DNA of 64,000 bases from Amorphoplanes friuliensis DSM 7358. Its GTDB lineage: Bacteria; Actinomycetota; Actinomycetes; Mycobacteriales; Micromonosporaceae. Positions within the stretch are counted from its first letter, which is position 1; each line of letters opens with the position of its first letter. The notes under the pieces are model-generated. The model was given only the letters and a program-made list of their open reading frames with translations, searched no databases and was not told the origin of the DNA. Position numbers and translations under genes: made by a program. Positions 22,621 through 34,200 of the stretch are shown in pieces. The DNA lies in contig NC_022657.1 in the NCBI RefSeq assembly GCF_000494755.1, positions 4,936,001 through 5,000,000 on the forward strand, written 5' to 3'.

Positions 22621-23640
22621 TCAGTACCTCACGACCGCCTTGAAGCGGACGGCGCCGGAGTTGACCCGGTCGTAGGCTTCGGCGATCCGTTCCTTGTCGA
22701 AGACCTCGACCACGGGCTCGACCTGGCCGCGGGCGACGAAGTCGAGCGCCTCGACCAGGTACTCCAGGCCGTTGTGGGCCGAGCCGACGATCTGGTAGCT
22801 GTTCGACACCAGCGGCAGCGACGGCAGGGTCAGCTCGTCCTCGGCGATGCCCATCATCACCACCTTGGCCCACGGCCTGAGGCCCGCCATCGCGTCGGTG
22901 ACGGCGGCGTGCGAGCTGCTCGTGTGCATCAGCAGGTCGGCGCCTCCGGCGGCCTTGAGGGCCGCGCCGTCGGCGACAACCACGTCCGCGCCGAGCTGCC
23001 GGGCCAGGTCCTGCTTGTCAGGCGTACGCGTGACCGCCGTGACGTGGAAGCCGGCGGCTTTGGCGTACTGGATCGCCAGGTGGCCGAGACCGCCCACGCC
23101 GACCACGGCGATGCGGCCGCCGGGGCGGGGGTCGGCCCGGCGGATCGCGGCCCACACGGTGTAGCCGGCGCACAGGGTCGGCGCAGCCTGCTCGTAGGTG
23201 ACCGCGTCCGGCAGCAGCACCGTTCCGCTGACGTCGGCGACCAGATATTCGGCGTGCGCACCGTCGACGTTGACACCGGTCAGGGTCGGCGCCGCACAAT
23301 TCGCCGCGGTGACAAAACTGTTCGGGTGCTGTTCGCGGCAGAAATCGCAGGCGCCGCAGTTCTTCTGCACCATCGGGACACCGACGCGGTCGCCGATCTT
23401 GCGTTCGGTCACCCCGTCACCGACCGCCACGACCTCGCCCACTCCTTCGTGGCCGAGAACCATCGGGAACTCTTGGAACGACAGGGTTCCCCGGGCCATC
23501 CACACGTCGGTACCGCAGATTCCGCAGGCGCGGACACGGACCAGCACCTGGTGCGGTCCTGCTTCCGGACGGTCCCGGTCCTGCAATTCCCAGGTGGCAT
23601 TCTCCTTCGCCACGACGACGGCCTTCATCTGCGTTGTCAT
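22621..23640 (-). CDS. Zinc-dependent alcohol dehydrogenase (MDR family)
   Basis: A 339-residue medium-chain dehydrogenase. Catalytic-zinc ligands are Cys in CGICGTDV and His in GHEGVGEV; a structural-zinc lobe has CGACDFCREQHPN and a later Cys. The NAD(P) motif is VVGVGGLGHLAIQYAK. It resembles enzymes that oxidise primary or aromatic alcohols or reduce aldehydes. ATG 23640 has AAAGGA at a good distance; the frame upstream is not needed. It is divergent from an XRE-MmyB regulator, with a perfect TAGGACT-CAC-AGTCCTA dyad in the gap, a common regulator/target layout. Confidence 0.92.
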   Translation of the reverse strand: MTTQMKAVVVAKENATWELQDRDRPEAGPHQVLVRVRACGICGTDVWMARGTLSFQEFPMVLGHEGVGEVVAVGDGVTERKIGDRVGVPMVQKNCGACDFCREQHPNSFVTAANCAAPTLTGVNVDGAHAEYLVADVSGTVLLPDAVTYEQAAPTLCAGYTVWAAIRRADPRPGGRIAVVGVGGLGHLAIQYAKAAGFHVTAVTRTPDKQDLARQLGADVVVADGAALKAAGGADLLMHTSSSHAAVTDAMAGLRPWAKVVMMGIAEDELTLPSLPLVSNSYQIVGSAHNGLEYLVEALDFVARGQVEPVVEVFDKERIAEAYDRVNSGAVRFKAVVRY

Positions 23641-23738
23641 TTTCTGATTCCTTTCCGGCAACCGCTGATTGCTTGCTGCCATTGAAGTACAGCAGCCGCG
23701 GAAGGCCGATGGACCGCCATAACTGACCCGGTTCCGCC

Positions 23739-23755
23739 TAGGACTCACAGTCCTA
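23739..23755. promoter_or_regulatory. TAGGACT-CAC-AGTCCTA dyad, candidate XRE-MmyB operator
   Basis: A perfect 7-3-7 inverted repeat, 35-51 bases upstream of the XRE-MmyB gene and about 100 bases upstream of the alcohol dehydrogenase gene. It is the strongest dyad in this gap. Binding by the XRE-MmyB protein is inferred from position and symmetry. Confidence 0.6.
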
Positions 23756-23789
23756 CGTACGATCCGGCAGGGCCTGAAAGAATGGCGTC

Positions 23790-24644
23790 ATGCCGGAGTC
23801 CAACCGGGAGCTCGCCGACTTTCTGCGCCGCGCCCGCAGCAGCATCGACCCCTCCCATGTCCCGCTGCCCGCCGACGGCCGCGTCCGCCGTGTCCCGGGC
23901 CTGCGCCGCGAGGAGGTGGCCTACCTGGCCGGCGTCTCGACCGACTACTACGTCCGCCTCGAGCAGGGCCGCGCCATCACCCCGTCCGACAGCGTCCTGG
24001 ACGCCCTCGCCCGTGCGCTGGCCCTCGACACGACCGGTCGTGCCCACCTGGGCGACCTGGTCGGCGCCACCCCGGCGGTGTCCCCGTCCCCTTCGTCGAG
24101 CGCGCGGGTCCGCCCGGGCCTCTACCAGCTCCTGGACGCGCTCGAACACCAGCCGGCGTTCATTCTCGGCCGCCGCTCGGACATCCTGGCCGCCAATCGC
24201 ATGGCCAAAGCCCTCCTCGCCGACTTCGACCGCCTCCCGGCCCGCGACCGCAACTACGCCCGCTGGGTCCTGCTCAGCGACGAGGCCCGCGCTCTTTTCC
24301 TCGACTGGGAGGAGCAGGCCCGCGCGGCCGTCGAGAGCCTCCGCCTGGAGGTCGGCCGGCACCCCGACGACCAGGCCACCCGCGACCTGATCGCCGACCT
24401 CGGCACCCGCAGCCCGGAGTTCCGCCGCTGGTGGGAGGAGCACCGGGTCTACCAGCGGACGTTCGGCTTCAAGCGGTTGCGGCATCCGGTCGCCGGCGAG
24501 CTCACGATCGACTACGAAACCCTCACGCTGCCCGGCGACCCGGACCGCACGCTGTTCATCTACACCACCAAGGAAGGCTCCCCCTCCCGCCGCTCCATCG
24601 ACCTCCTCGCCGAAATGATCCAGGTACGCGACCAGCGCCGTTAG
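23790..24644 (+). CDS. XRE-family regulator with MmyB-like domain
   Basis: A 284-residue paralogue in type to the regulator at 12702-13553. The helix-turn-helix (LADFLRRARSSI, then PGLRREEVAYLAGVSTDYYVRLEQ, residues about 7-60) is followed by a MmyB-like ligand domain (about 110-280) with PAFILGRRSDILAANRMAKALL and HPVAGELTIDYETLTLPGD. Such proteins often repress a divergent dehydrogenase gene and respond to a small molecule. The ATG at 23790 is the normal family start. The dyad at 23739-23755 is the likely operator. Confidence 0.9.
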   Translation: MPESNRELADFLRRARSSIDPSHVPLPADGRVRRVPGLRREEVAYLAGVSTDYYVRLEQGRAITPSDSVLDALARALALDTTGRAHLGDLVGATPAVSPSPSSSARVRPGLYQLLDALEHQPAFILGRRSDILAANRMAKALLADFDRLPARDRNYARWVLLSDEARALFLDWEEQARAAVESLRLEVGRHPDDQATRDLIADLGTRSPEFRRWWEEHRVYQRTFGFKRLRHPVAGELTIDYETLTLPGDPDRTLFIYTTKEGSPSRRSIDLLAEMIQVRDQRR

Positions 24645-24700
24645 GTGTCGCCCCGCAGCCCCGTTGGTAGGCTGCCCGCTCCGGTAGGGAGGGGCGCGTC

Positions 24701-25120
24701 GTGAGTCAGTTCTTCGACCGGTTCCGCAGGCCTGCGGAGCCGACCGACGAGGAGACCGCGGAAGCCATGCGGGATCTGGCGGAGGTGTTCCGGAGCGGTT
24801 CGAAGGCCGAGGGGGTGCCGTTCGGCTGGGGGCCGGACGAGGCCGACCGGCTCGACGGGCTCTGCGACGCTTTCCTGGCCACCGGTCCCACCGCCGAGCG
24901 TCGCCACAGTGTCGTGATGAGCATGGGCGCGTTCCTGGGTGAGCTGCTCGTTCGCAACGGCGGCGGCCTGTGGGCCTACGACACCAAGGAGAACGCCGCG
25001 GTGGTCGTGTTGCCGAACGGGCTGCGGGCCTTTCCGCACAACAAGGTGGCCAAGCGGCTCGACCTGGGGCCCGAGCAGAGCATCTCGGCGTTCTACCGGT
25101 ACGCGTTGACGAGGGAGTGA
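24701..25120 (+). CDS. Conserved hypothetical protein (DUF3806-like)
   Basis: A 139-residue soluble protein of mixed helices. The most ordered part is SMGAFLGELLVRNGGGLWAYD and AAVVVLPNGLRAFPHNKVAKRL. This resembles small actinobacterial proteins with a DUF3806-type core, but I am not certain of the family. GTG 24701 follows GGGAGGGG at a fair distance. It sits alone between the XRE-MmyB regulator and the giant surface-protein gene, on the same strand as both. No role can be given. Confidence 0.6.
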   Translation: MSQFFDRFRRPAEPTDEETAEAMRDLAEVFRSGSKAEGVPFGWGPDEADRLDGLCDAFLATGPTAERRHSVVMSMGAFLGELLVRNGGGLWAYDTKENAAVVVLPNGLRAFPHNKVAKRLDLGPEQSISAFYRYALTRE

Positions 25121-25249
25121 CCGGTCCCCTCCGTCACTCCCGCACCACCGCTATCAGGATACGAGTGATTCTCCCTTTTACGCCTTTTGTGCTGCATACG
25201 CTGATCCTCGGTGGCGACCGCGCTGCCGCGGCGGGTGCAGGAGTGGGCG

Positions 25250-28200
25250 ATGGCGGTTCGGCGGGTTTCCGGTCCGCGGCGTTCGGTGGCGATGGCTGCG
25301 GTCGTCGCGCTGGCCGTCCTCTCCTCGGTGATCGGTCTGGCGTCACCCGCGGCTGCGGCCGGCGGGTTCGTGCTGTCGATCTACGGCGGGACGGGTGCTG
25401 CCGCGGCCCCGGTGGCCGGTCCGGTGTCCGCCAGCCCGATCGGGCGTCCGGACGCGATGACCTCGGACGCCGCGGGCAACGTCTACGTCTACGTGCGCTC
25501 CGCCTGCCGGGTCGTGAAGATCTCGCCGGCGGGTGTGCTGTCCCCGGTCGCCGGCAGTGGCACCTGTGGGACCGGCAGCGCCGGTGACGCACTCCAGTCG
25601 GCCCTGTCCACGAACGTCACCTCGCTCGCGGTGGACGGCTCCGGGAATCTGTTCGTCGGCGACAGCGGCTCGGCGCGGATCTACAAGGTCACTCCCGGCG
25701 GGACGTTGTCCGTTTTTGCCGGCAACGGGACCGTGGGGGCGACGACCAACGGATCGGCGACGTTGTCCTCGGTCGTTCCGGACAGCCTGGCCGTGGACAG
25801 CACCGGCACCGTGTTCGTCGGGTACGTCGGCCGCGCCTCCGTCCTGAAGATCACCGCGGCGGGGGCGCTGACGCGGTATGCGGGCACCGGGAACGCGGGT
25901 CTGACGCTGCCGGGCATCTCCACGCTGGCCAACCTCAACAAGCCCAGCAGCCTGGCCGTCGACACCTCCGGCAACCTCTACATCGGCGACACCGGCAACA
26001 ACCGGATCTACCTGGTCACCACGGGGCAGATCCTCAGCGCCTTCGCCGGCAACGGGACGACGGGGAGCCCGGTGCCGGGGAGCACCAGTTCACCCGTACC
26101 GACTCCGGCCGCGATGACCTTCGACAGCGCTTCGACTCTCTACGTCGCCGAGAGTTCCAGTCGTCAGATCCTGTCGTTCACCCTGAGCGGTAACGGCGCG
26201 CCGTCGCTGGTCGCCGGGAGCGGCGGCACGGGTACGCCGAACCCGGGCACCGCCACCAGTTCGCCGTTGGGCACGGTCACCGCCCTGACCGCGACCGCAC
26301 CGAGTTCCCTGGTGGTCGGTGACAGCACCTACAACTATCTGCTCCGGATCGCGGCGCCGACCGCACCCGACGCGCCTACCGGGCTGTCGGCCGTACCGGG
26401 TCCGTCACGGGCGGTCCTGACGTTCTCGCCGCCGGCGGGCAACGGTGGCAGCGCCATCACCGGCTACGAGGTGTCCACCAACAACGGGACCAGCTGGGCA
26501 GCGCTGACCGTCACCGGGAGCACCACCAGGACCGGCACGGTGACCGGTCTGACCAACGGAACCGCTTACACCGTACGGGTTCGCGCGCTCAACGCCATCG
26601 GCAACGGCGCGGCCAGCGCGGCGACCACCGTCACGCCGGCAACCGCGCCCGACGCGCCGTACGGGCTGGTGGTCCTCGCCGGTGACGCCGCGGCGGCGCT
26701 GTCCTTCAGCCCGCCGTTGAGCAACGGCGGCAGCGCGATCACCGGCTACGAGGTGTCGACCGACACAGGGAGCAGCTGGACGCCGATCGCCACCACCGCG
26801 GGTTTGCTGGGTGTCCGCAACGGCTCGGTCACCGGCTTGACCAACGGCATCTCGTACACGTTCCAGGTGCGGGCGGCCAACGTCGTCGGCGCGGGTCCGG
26901 CCACCGCCGGGGTCAGCGCCACGCCGCGGGGTGCGCCCTACGCCCCGACCGCGCTGACGGCGACCACCGGCAACGCCCAGGCGACGCTCACCTTCACCAC
27001 CCCGCCCGACGGCGGCAACACGATCCTCGGCTACCAGGTGTCCACCGACGACGGCGCCACCTGGTCGGGCCTGGTGGTGAGCACCTCCGGCACGACCAAC
27101 ACCGCGACCCTCACCAATCTGAGCAACGGCACGGTCTATCCCGTACGCGTCAGGGCCCTGAACCTGGCGGGCGCGGGCGTGCCGAGCGCGGCCACGACGG
27201 TTTCCCTGGCCGCGCTGGTGCCGGACGCACCCACCGGGCTCGTCGCGACCGCCGGGGACACGACGATCGGGCTCAGCTTCGCGCCGCCGGCGAGCACCGG
27301 GGGCAGCGCCCTCACCGGGTACGAGGCGTCGACCGACAACGGCACGACGTGGGTGCCGATCACCACCGCCGCGGGGCTGCTGGGTGTGCGGACCGCGACG
27401 CTCACCGGGCTGACCAACGGCACCGCTTACGCCGTACGCGTCCGGGCCGTCAATGCAGTCGGACCGAGCCCGGCCGGCGGCAGCGCGGCCGCCACGCCCC
27501 GGGGCGCGCCCTACGCACCCACCGGGCTCACCGCGGTGGCCGGTGACCGGCAGATCGGCGTGACCTTCACGACCCCGGGTGACGGCGGCTCGGCGATCCT
27601 GGGCTACCAGGTGTCGACCGACAACGGCGCCACCTGGTCGGGGCTGGCGGTGACCACCTCGGGCACCACCAACACCGCCACCGTCACCGGGCTCACCAAC
27701 GGTGTCGCCTACACCGTCAAGGTCCGGGCGGCGAGCCTTCTCGGCACCGGAGCGGCCAGCCCCGGAGTGCCTGTCGTTCTGCAGGCGCTGGTGCCGGGGG
27801 CGCCGACCGGACTGGTCGCGCTGGCCGGTGACACGACGATCGCGCTCAGCTTCGCACCACCGGCCACCGACGGCGGGTCGGCGATCACCGGCTACGAAGC
27901 CTCGACCGACAACGGCACCACGTGGGCGCCGATCACGACCGCCGCGGGACTGCTGGGCACGCGCACCGCGACGCTCACCGGGCTGACCAACGGCACGACG
28001 TACGCGGTCCGGGTCCGTGCCGTGAACGCGGTCGGCCCCGGCCCCGCCGGCACGAGTGTCAACGCGACCCCGAAGGGCGCACCGTACGCACCCACCGGGC
28101 TGTCCGCGGTGGCCGGCAACACCCAGGCGACCGTCACCTTCACCACCCCGCGCGACGGCGGCAACCCGATCCTCGGGTACCAGGTGTCCACCGACGACGG

Positions 28201-31200
28201 CACGACCTGGTCGAACCTGGCGGTCACCACGTCCGGGACCACCAACACCGGCGCGGTCGGCGGGCTGACCAACGGCACCACGTACGCGATCCGCGTCCGC
28301 GCGGTGAGCCTCGGCGGGACGGGCGCGGCGAGCGCGGGCACCGCCGTGGTGTTGCCGGCGCTGGTGCCCGCGGCGCCCACGGCACTGTTCGCGACCGCCG
28401 GCGACACCACGATCTCGGTCAGCTTCGCGCCGCCCGCGACCAACGGCGGCGCGGTGATCACCGGGTACGAGGCCTCGACCGACAACGGCACGACCTGGGC
28501 GCCGATCACCACGGCTGCCGGGCTGCTCGGCAACCGCACCGCAACGCTGACCGGGCTGACGAACGGCGTCACGTACACCGTCCGGGTCCGCGCCACCAAC
28601 GCCGCCGGGGCGAGCGCCACCAGCGACAGCACCACCGCCACTCCTCGGGGTACGCCGTACGCACCGGCCGGGCTCTCCGCGGTGCCGGGCAACGGCCAGG
28701 CCGTCCTGACGTTCACGACACCGGGCGACGGCGGGTACCCGATCCTCGGCTATCAGGTGTCCACCGACGACGGCGCGACCTGGACCACGCTCACCGTCGC
28801 GACCTCGGGCACCGACAACACCGGCACGGTCACCGGGCTGGCCAACGGCACCACGTACGCGATCCGCGTCCGCGCCCGCAACCTCGCCGGGGCGGGCACA
28901 CCCAGCGCCGCCACCGCGGTGATCCCCGCGACCGTCCCCGGAGCACCGACCGCTGTCGCCGCCGCCGCGGGCAACACGCAGATCACGGTGACGTTCACTC
29001 CCCCGGCGGCCACCGGCGGGCGGCCGATCACCGGGTACGAGGTGTCCACCGACAACGGCACGACCTGGGCCGCCCTGCCCGACAGCGGACTCGTGACCGG
29101 GCTGACCAACGGCGTCGCGTACGCCGTCCGGGTCCGCGCGGTCAACGCCGTCGGCGCGGGCACCGCGAGCGCGAGCACCACGGTCACCCCGATCCCCGCG
29201 ACACCCGATCCGCCGACCGGTCTCGCCGCCGAGCGCGGTGACCGCAGCGCGTTGCTGACCTTCACACCACCGGTGATGACCGGTACCAGCCCGATCAGCG
29301 GGTACGAGGTCTCCACCGACGACGGCACGAGCTGGGCGGCGCTGGCCTCCGATCGCCGGGTCACCGGACTGACCAACGGCACGGCGTACACGATCCGGGT
29401 CCGGGCGGTGAACGCTTCCGGTGCCGGACCGGCGGGCGCGGCCGTCACCGTCACGCCGGCCACGCTTCCCGGGGCACCGACCGGTCTGACCGTGACGATC
29501 GGTGACACCCGGGCCGTGCTGGCCTTCACCGCGCCGGGCGACACCGGCGGTGACCCGATCACTGGATACGAGGTGTCCACCGACGACGGCACGACGTGGG
29601 CGCCGCTCGCCGCGAACCGCACCGTGACCGGCCTGACCAACGGCGCCTCCTACACTTTCCGGGTCCGCGCGGTGAACAGCGTCGGCCCCGGCCCGGCCAC
29701 CGCGGGCAGCACGGCCACACCGGCGACCACACCCGGTGCCCCGACCGGGGTGACGGCCACGCCCGGCGACAACCGCGCGGTCGTCACGTTCACACCGCCC
29801 GCCTCGGACGGCGGCTCGCCGATCACCGGGTACGAGGTCTCCACGGACGACGGGGTCAGCTGGGACACCCTGGCCGCGGACGGCACGGTCACCGGGCTGA
29901 GCAACAACACGACGTACACGATCCGGGTCCGCGCACTCAATGCCGCCGGGCCCGGCCCGGCCGGCGCCGCCACCTCGGTCACACCGGTCGACGGCCTGCC
30001 GGGCGCACCGACCGCGCTGGTCGCGGCCCGCGGTGACCGCAGCACGACGCTGACGTTCACCGCGCCCGCCGACCCGGGCAGCAGCGCGATCAGCGGGTAC
30101 GAGGTGTCCACCGACAACGGCGCGAGCTGGGCGGCACTGGCCCCCGATCGCCGGGTCACCGGACTGGCCAACGGCACGACGTACACGGTGCAGGTCCGGG
30201 CCGTCAACGACGCCGGCGCCGGCCCGGCCAGCGGTGGCGCCACGGTCACCCCGGCCGCCGCACCCGGTGCGCCTGCCGAAGTCCGGGCCTCACGCGGCAA
30301 CCGCAGCGCGACCCTGACGTTCACCGCGCCGGTGAACGACGGCGGCGACCCGATCACCGGCTATCAGGTGTCCACCGACAACGGCGCGACCTGGGTCACC
30401 CTGGCCGGCGACCGGACGGTCACCGGACTGACCAACGGCACCACCTATGCCATCCGGGTCCGGGCTGTCAACGGCGTCGGACCCGGCACACCGAGCGCCC
30501 CGGTGACGGTCACCCCGGCCACCTCGTCCGGCGCGCCCACCGCCCTGGTCGCCGTCCGCGGCAACGGCAGCGCGGCCCTGAGCTTCACCGCGCCGGACGA
30601 CACGGGCGGCGACCCGGTCACCGGCTACCAGGTGTCCACCGACAACGGCGTCACCTGGGCTTCCCTGGCCGGCGACCGTGTCGTTACCGGGCTGACCAAC
30701 GGTGTCACCTACACGATCCGGGTTCGCGCGGTGAACAGCTCGGGTCCCGGCGCCGCGAGTGCCCCGGCCCTCGTCACTCCCGCCACCGCGCCGGGCATGC
30801 CGACCGGCCTGTCCGCGACCGCCGGCGACGGCACCGCGACGCTGATGTTCCGGGCGCCTGATGACGGCGGTGACCAGATCACCGGCTACGAGGTGTCCGT
30901 CGACGACGGCACCACCTGGGCGGCCCTCGCCGGCGACCACATCGTCACCGGGCTGACCAACGCGACGACGTACACCGTCCGGATCCGGGCCCTCAACAGC
31001 GCCGGGACCGGCCCGCCGAGCGCTTCGGCGACGGTCACGCCGATCGCCGGCGTGCCGGGCGCACCCACCGGCCTGACCGCCGTACGCGGCGACAGCAGCG
31101 TCACGCTCACCTGGACCGCACCGGCCGACCCGGGCAGCAGCGCGATCACCGGGTACGACGTCTCCACCGACGCCGGTGTGACCTGGACGGCGCTGGCGGG

Positions 31201-34200
31201 CGACGGCATCGTCACCGGCCTCACCAACGGCACCGCCTACGACTTCTGGGTCCGTGCGCGCAACGCCGTCGGTCCCGGCCCCGCGAGTGACAGCGTCACG
31301 GCCACACCGGCGACCACACCGCAGGCCCCCACCGCGCTGACCGCCAACCCCGGCGACACCACCGTCACCCTGGCGTTCCGCGCACCGGTGGACGACGGCG
31401 GCGCAGTGATCATCGGATACGACGTGTCCACTGACGACGGTGGCACCTGGGCGGCCCTGCCCGGCGACCGTACGATCACCGGCCTGACCAACGGAAACGC
31501 CTACACCATCAGGGTTCGCGCCGTGAACGACGTCGGCGCCGGACCTGCCGGCGATCCCGTGACCGCCACCCCGTCGCAGGGCCGTCCGGGCGTGGTCACG
31601 GGGCTCAGCGCCACCGCCGGGAACACGACCGCCACCCTGTCCTTCACTGCACCGGCCGATCCGGGCAGCAGCGCGATCACCGGCTACGACGTCACGATCG
31701 ACGGCGGTGTGACGTGGACGCCGCTGGCCGGGAACAGGGTCGTCACCGGCCTCACCAACGGCACCGCCTATTTCATCGCCGTCCGCGCCCGCAACAGCAC
31801 CGGCGCCGGACCGGCCGGCGCCGAGGTGATGGTGATCCCCGTGACCACCTCGGCTGCCCCGACCGGGCTGACGGCCGATGCCGGTGACTCCGTCGCGACC
31901 CTCACCTTCACCGCGCCCGCCGACACCGGCGGCGACCCGGTCACCGGTTACGAGGTGTCCACCGACAACGGCACCACCTGGTCCCCGCTGACCGTGTCCG
32001 GGACGACCACGCTGACCGGCACCGTCACGGGCCTGACCAACGGAACCCCCTATCCCGTACGCGTCCGCGCGCTCACCGCTGCCGGCCCCGGAGCGCCGAG
32101 TGACAGCGTCACGGTGACACCGGCGACCGCGGCGGACGCACCGGCCTCGTTCGCCGTGACCGCCGGTGACAGCAGCCTCCAGCTCATGTTCAGCCCGCCC
32201 GCCTCCGACGGCGGCAACCCCGTCACGGGGTACGAGGTCTCCGTCGACGACGGCACCACCTGGGCGGCCGTCGCGGGTGACCGGATCGTCACCGGGCTGA
32301 CCAACGGCGTGACCTACCAGGTACGCGTCCGGGCCGTCACCGCCGCCGGGCCCGGCGCCGCCACCGACGCCGTCACCATCACACCGGTCGGCGGGCTGCC
32401 CGGCGCACCGACCGGGCTCAGCGTCACCAGGGGCGACCGGTCGGCCACGGCGACCTTCACACCACCGGCCGATCCGGGTTCCTCGGCGATCACCGGCTAC
32501 GAGGTGTCGACCGACGACGGCTGGAACTGGGCGCCGCTGGCCCCGTCCGGTGTCATCCCCGCGCTCACCAACGGCACCACCTACGTCGTCCGCGTCCGTG
32601 CGGTCAACACGACCGGCGCCGGACCGGCCGGCGACGGCGTCCCGGTCACCCCGGCCGCCGTCCCGGGCCCGCCCACCGGCCTGCGGGTCACGGCGGGCGA
32701 CACCACGGCAACGGTCGCTTTCACCGCTCCCGCGGACGACGGCGGCGCCGCGATCACCGGCTACGAGGTCTCCACCGACAACGGCGTCACCTGGGCCGCC
32801 CTGGCGAACGACCGCCGGATCCCGGGGCTCACCAACGGAACGACCTATTCCGTCCGCGTACGCGCGGTCAACGACGTGGGTGCCGGTCCGGCCGGTGCGG
32901 CCGTGACCGTCACGCCACGGGCGTTGCCCGGCGCACCCACCGACGTCACCGCGACACCGGGGAACGCCTCCGCCACGATCGCGTTCACACCACCGGCCGA
33001 CGGCGGTGCCACCATCACCGGCTACGAGGTCTCCACCGACAACGGCGCCACCTGGCGCAGCCTCGCCGCCAACGGCACGGTCCCCGACCTGACCAACGGA
33101 ACCACCTACACCGTGCGGATCCGGGCCCGGAACAGCGCCGGTGCCGGGCCGGCCAGCGCCGCGGTCACCGTCACTCCCGCAGCCGTGCCCGGCGCGCCCA
33201 CGGACCTGACTGCCGTACCCGGCGACGGAACAGCGACGCTCTCGTTCACCGCGCCGGCCGCAGGCGGTTCCGCGATCACCGGCTACGACGTGTCCACCGA
33301 CGACGGCGTGACCTGGGCGCCGCTGGCCGGCGGGGTGGTCACCGGCCTGACCAACGGTGACACGTACACCGTGCGGGTCCGCGCCCGGAACAGTGTCGGG
33401 GCGGGTCCGGCGAGCAACCCGGTGACCGTCACGCCGGCGACAGTTCCCGACGCCCCGGCCGGTCTGACCGCCACCCCGGGCAACGCGTCGATCTCGGTAA
33501 CCTTCAGCCCACCAGCGGACGGCGGGTCGCCGATCACCGGGTACGAGGCTTCGAGCAACAACGGCACCACCTGGTCGCCGCTGACCGTGTCCGGGGCCAC
33601 CACCAGGACCGGAACGCTGACCGGGCTGGACAACGGCACCACGTACGCCGTCCGGGTCCGCGCCCGCAACAGCGCCGGTGCCGGCCCCGCGAGCGCCAAC
33701 GCCACGGCCACACCCACGGCAGGACTCCCGGGTACGCCCGGCGGCGTGTCGGTGGCCCGGGGCAACGCGTCGGCGACCGTCACCTTCACACCCGGCGGCG
33801 GTACGGTCACCGGCTACCAGGTGTCCACCGACGACGGCGAGACGTGGCGGACCCTGCCCGCCGACGGCACCATCACCGGGCTGACCAACGGCGTCACCTA
33901 CGCCGTCCGCATCCGGGCCGTCAACAACAGCGGCACCTCGGCGGCCAGTCCGAGCGTCACTGTCACGCCGGCCACCACCCCGGGTGCGCCGACCCAGGTG
34001 ACCGCCGTCCGCGGCGACCGCAGTGCCACCCTGACGTTCACCCCGCCGGCCGGCGACGGTGGCGCGCCGATCACCGGGTACGAGACCTCCGTCGACGGCG
34101 GCGACACCTGGACCGTCCTCGGTGACGACGGTGTCGTGGGCGGGCTCAGCAACGGGACGGCGTACACCATCCGGGTCCGCGCCCGCAACGATGTCGGCGC

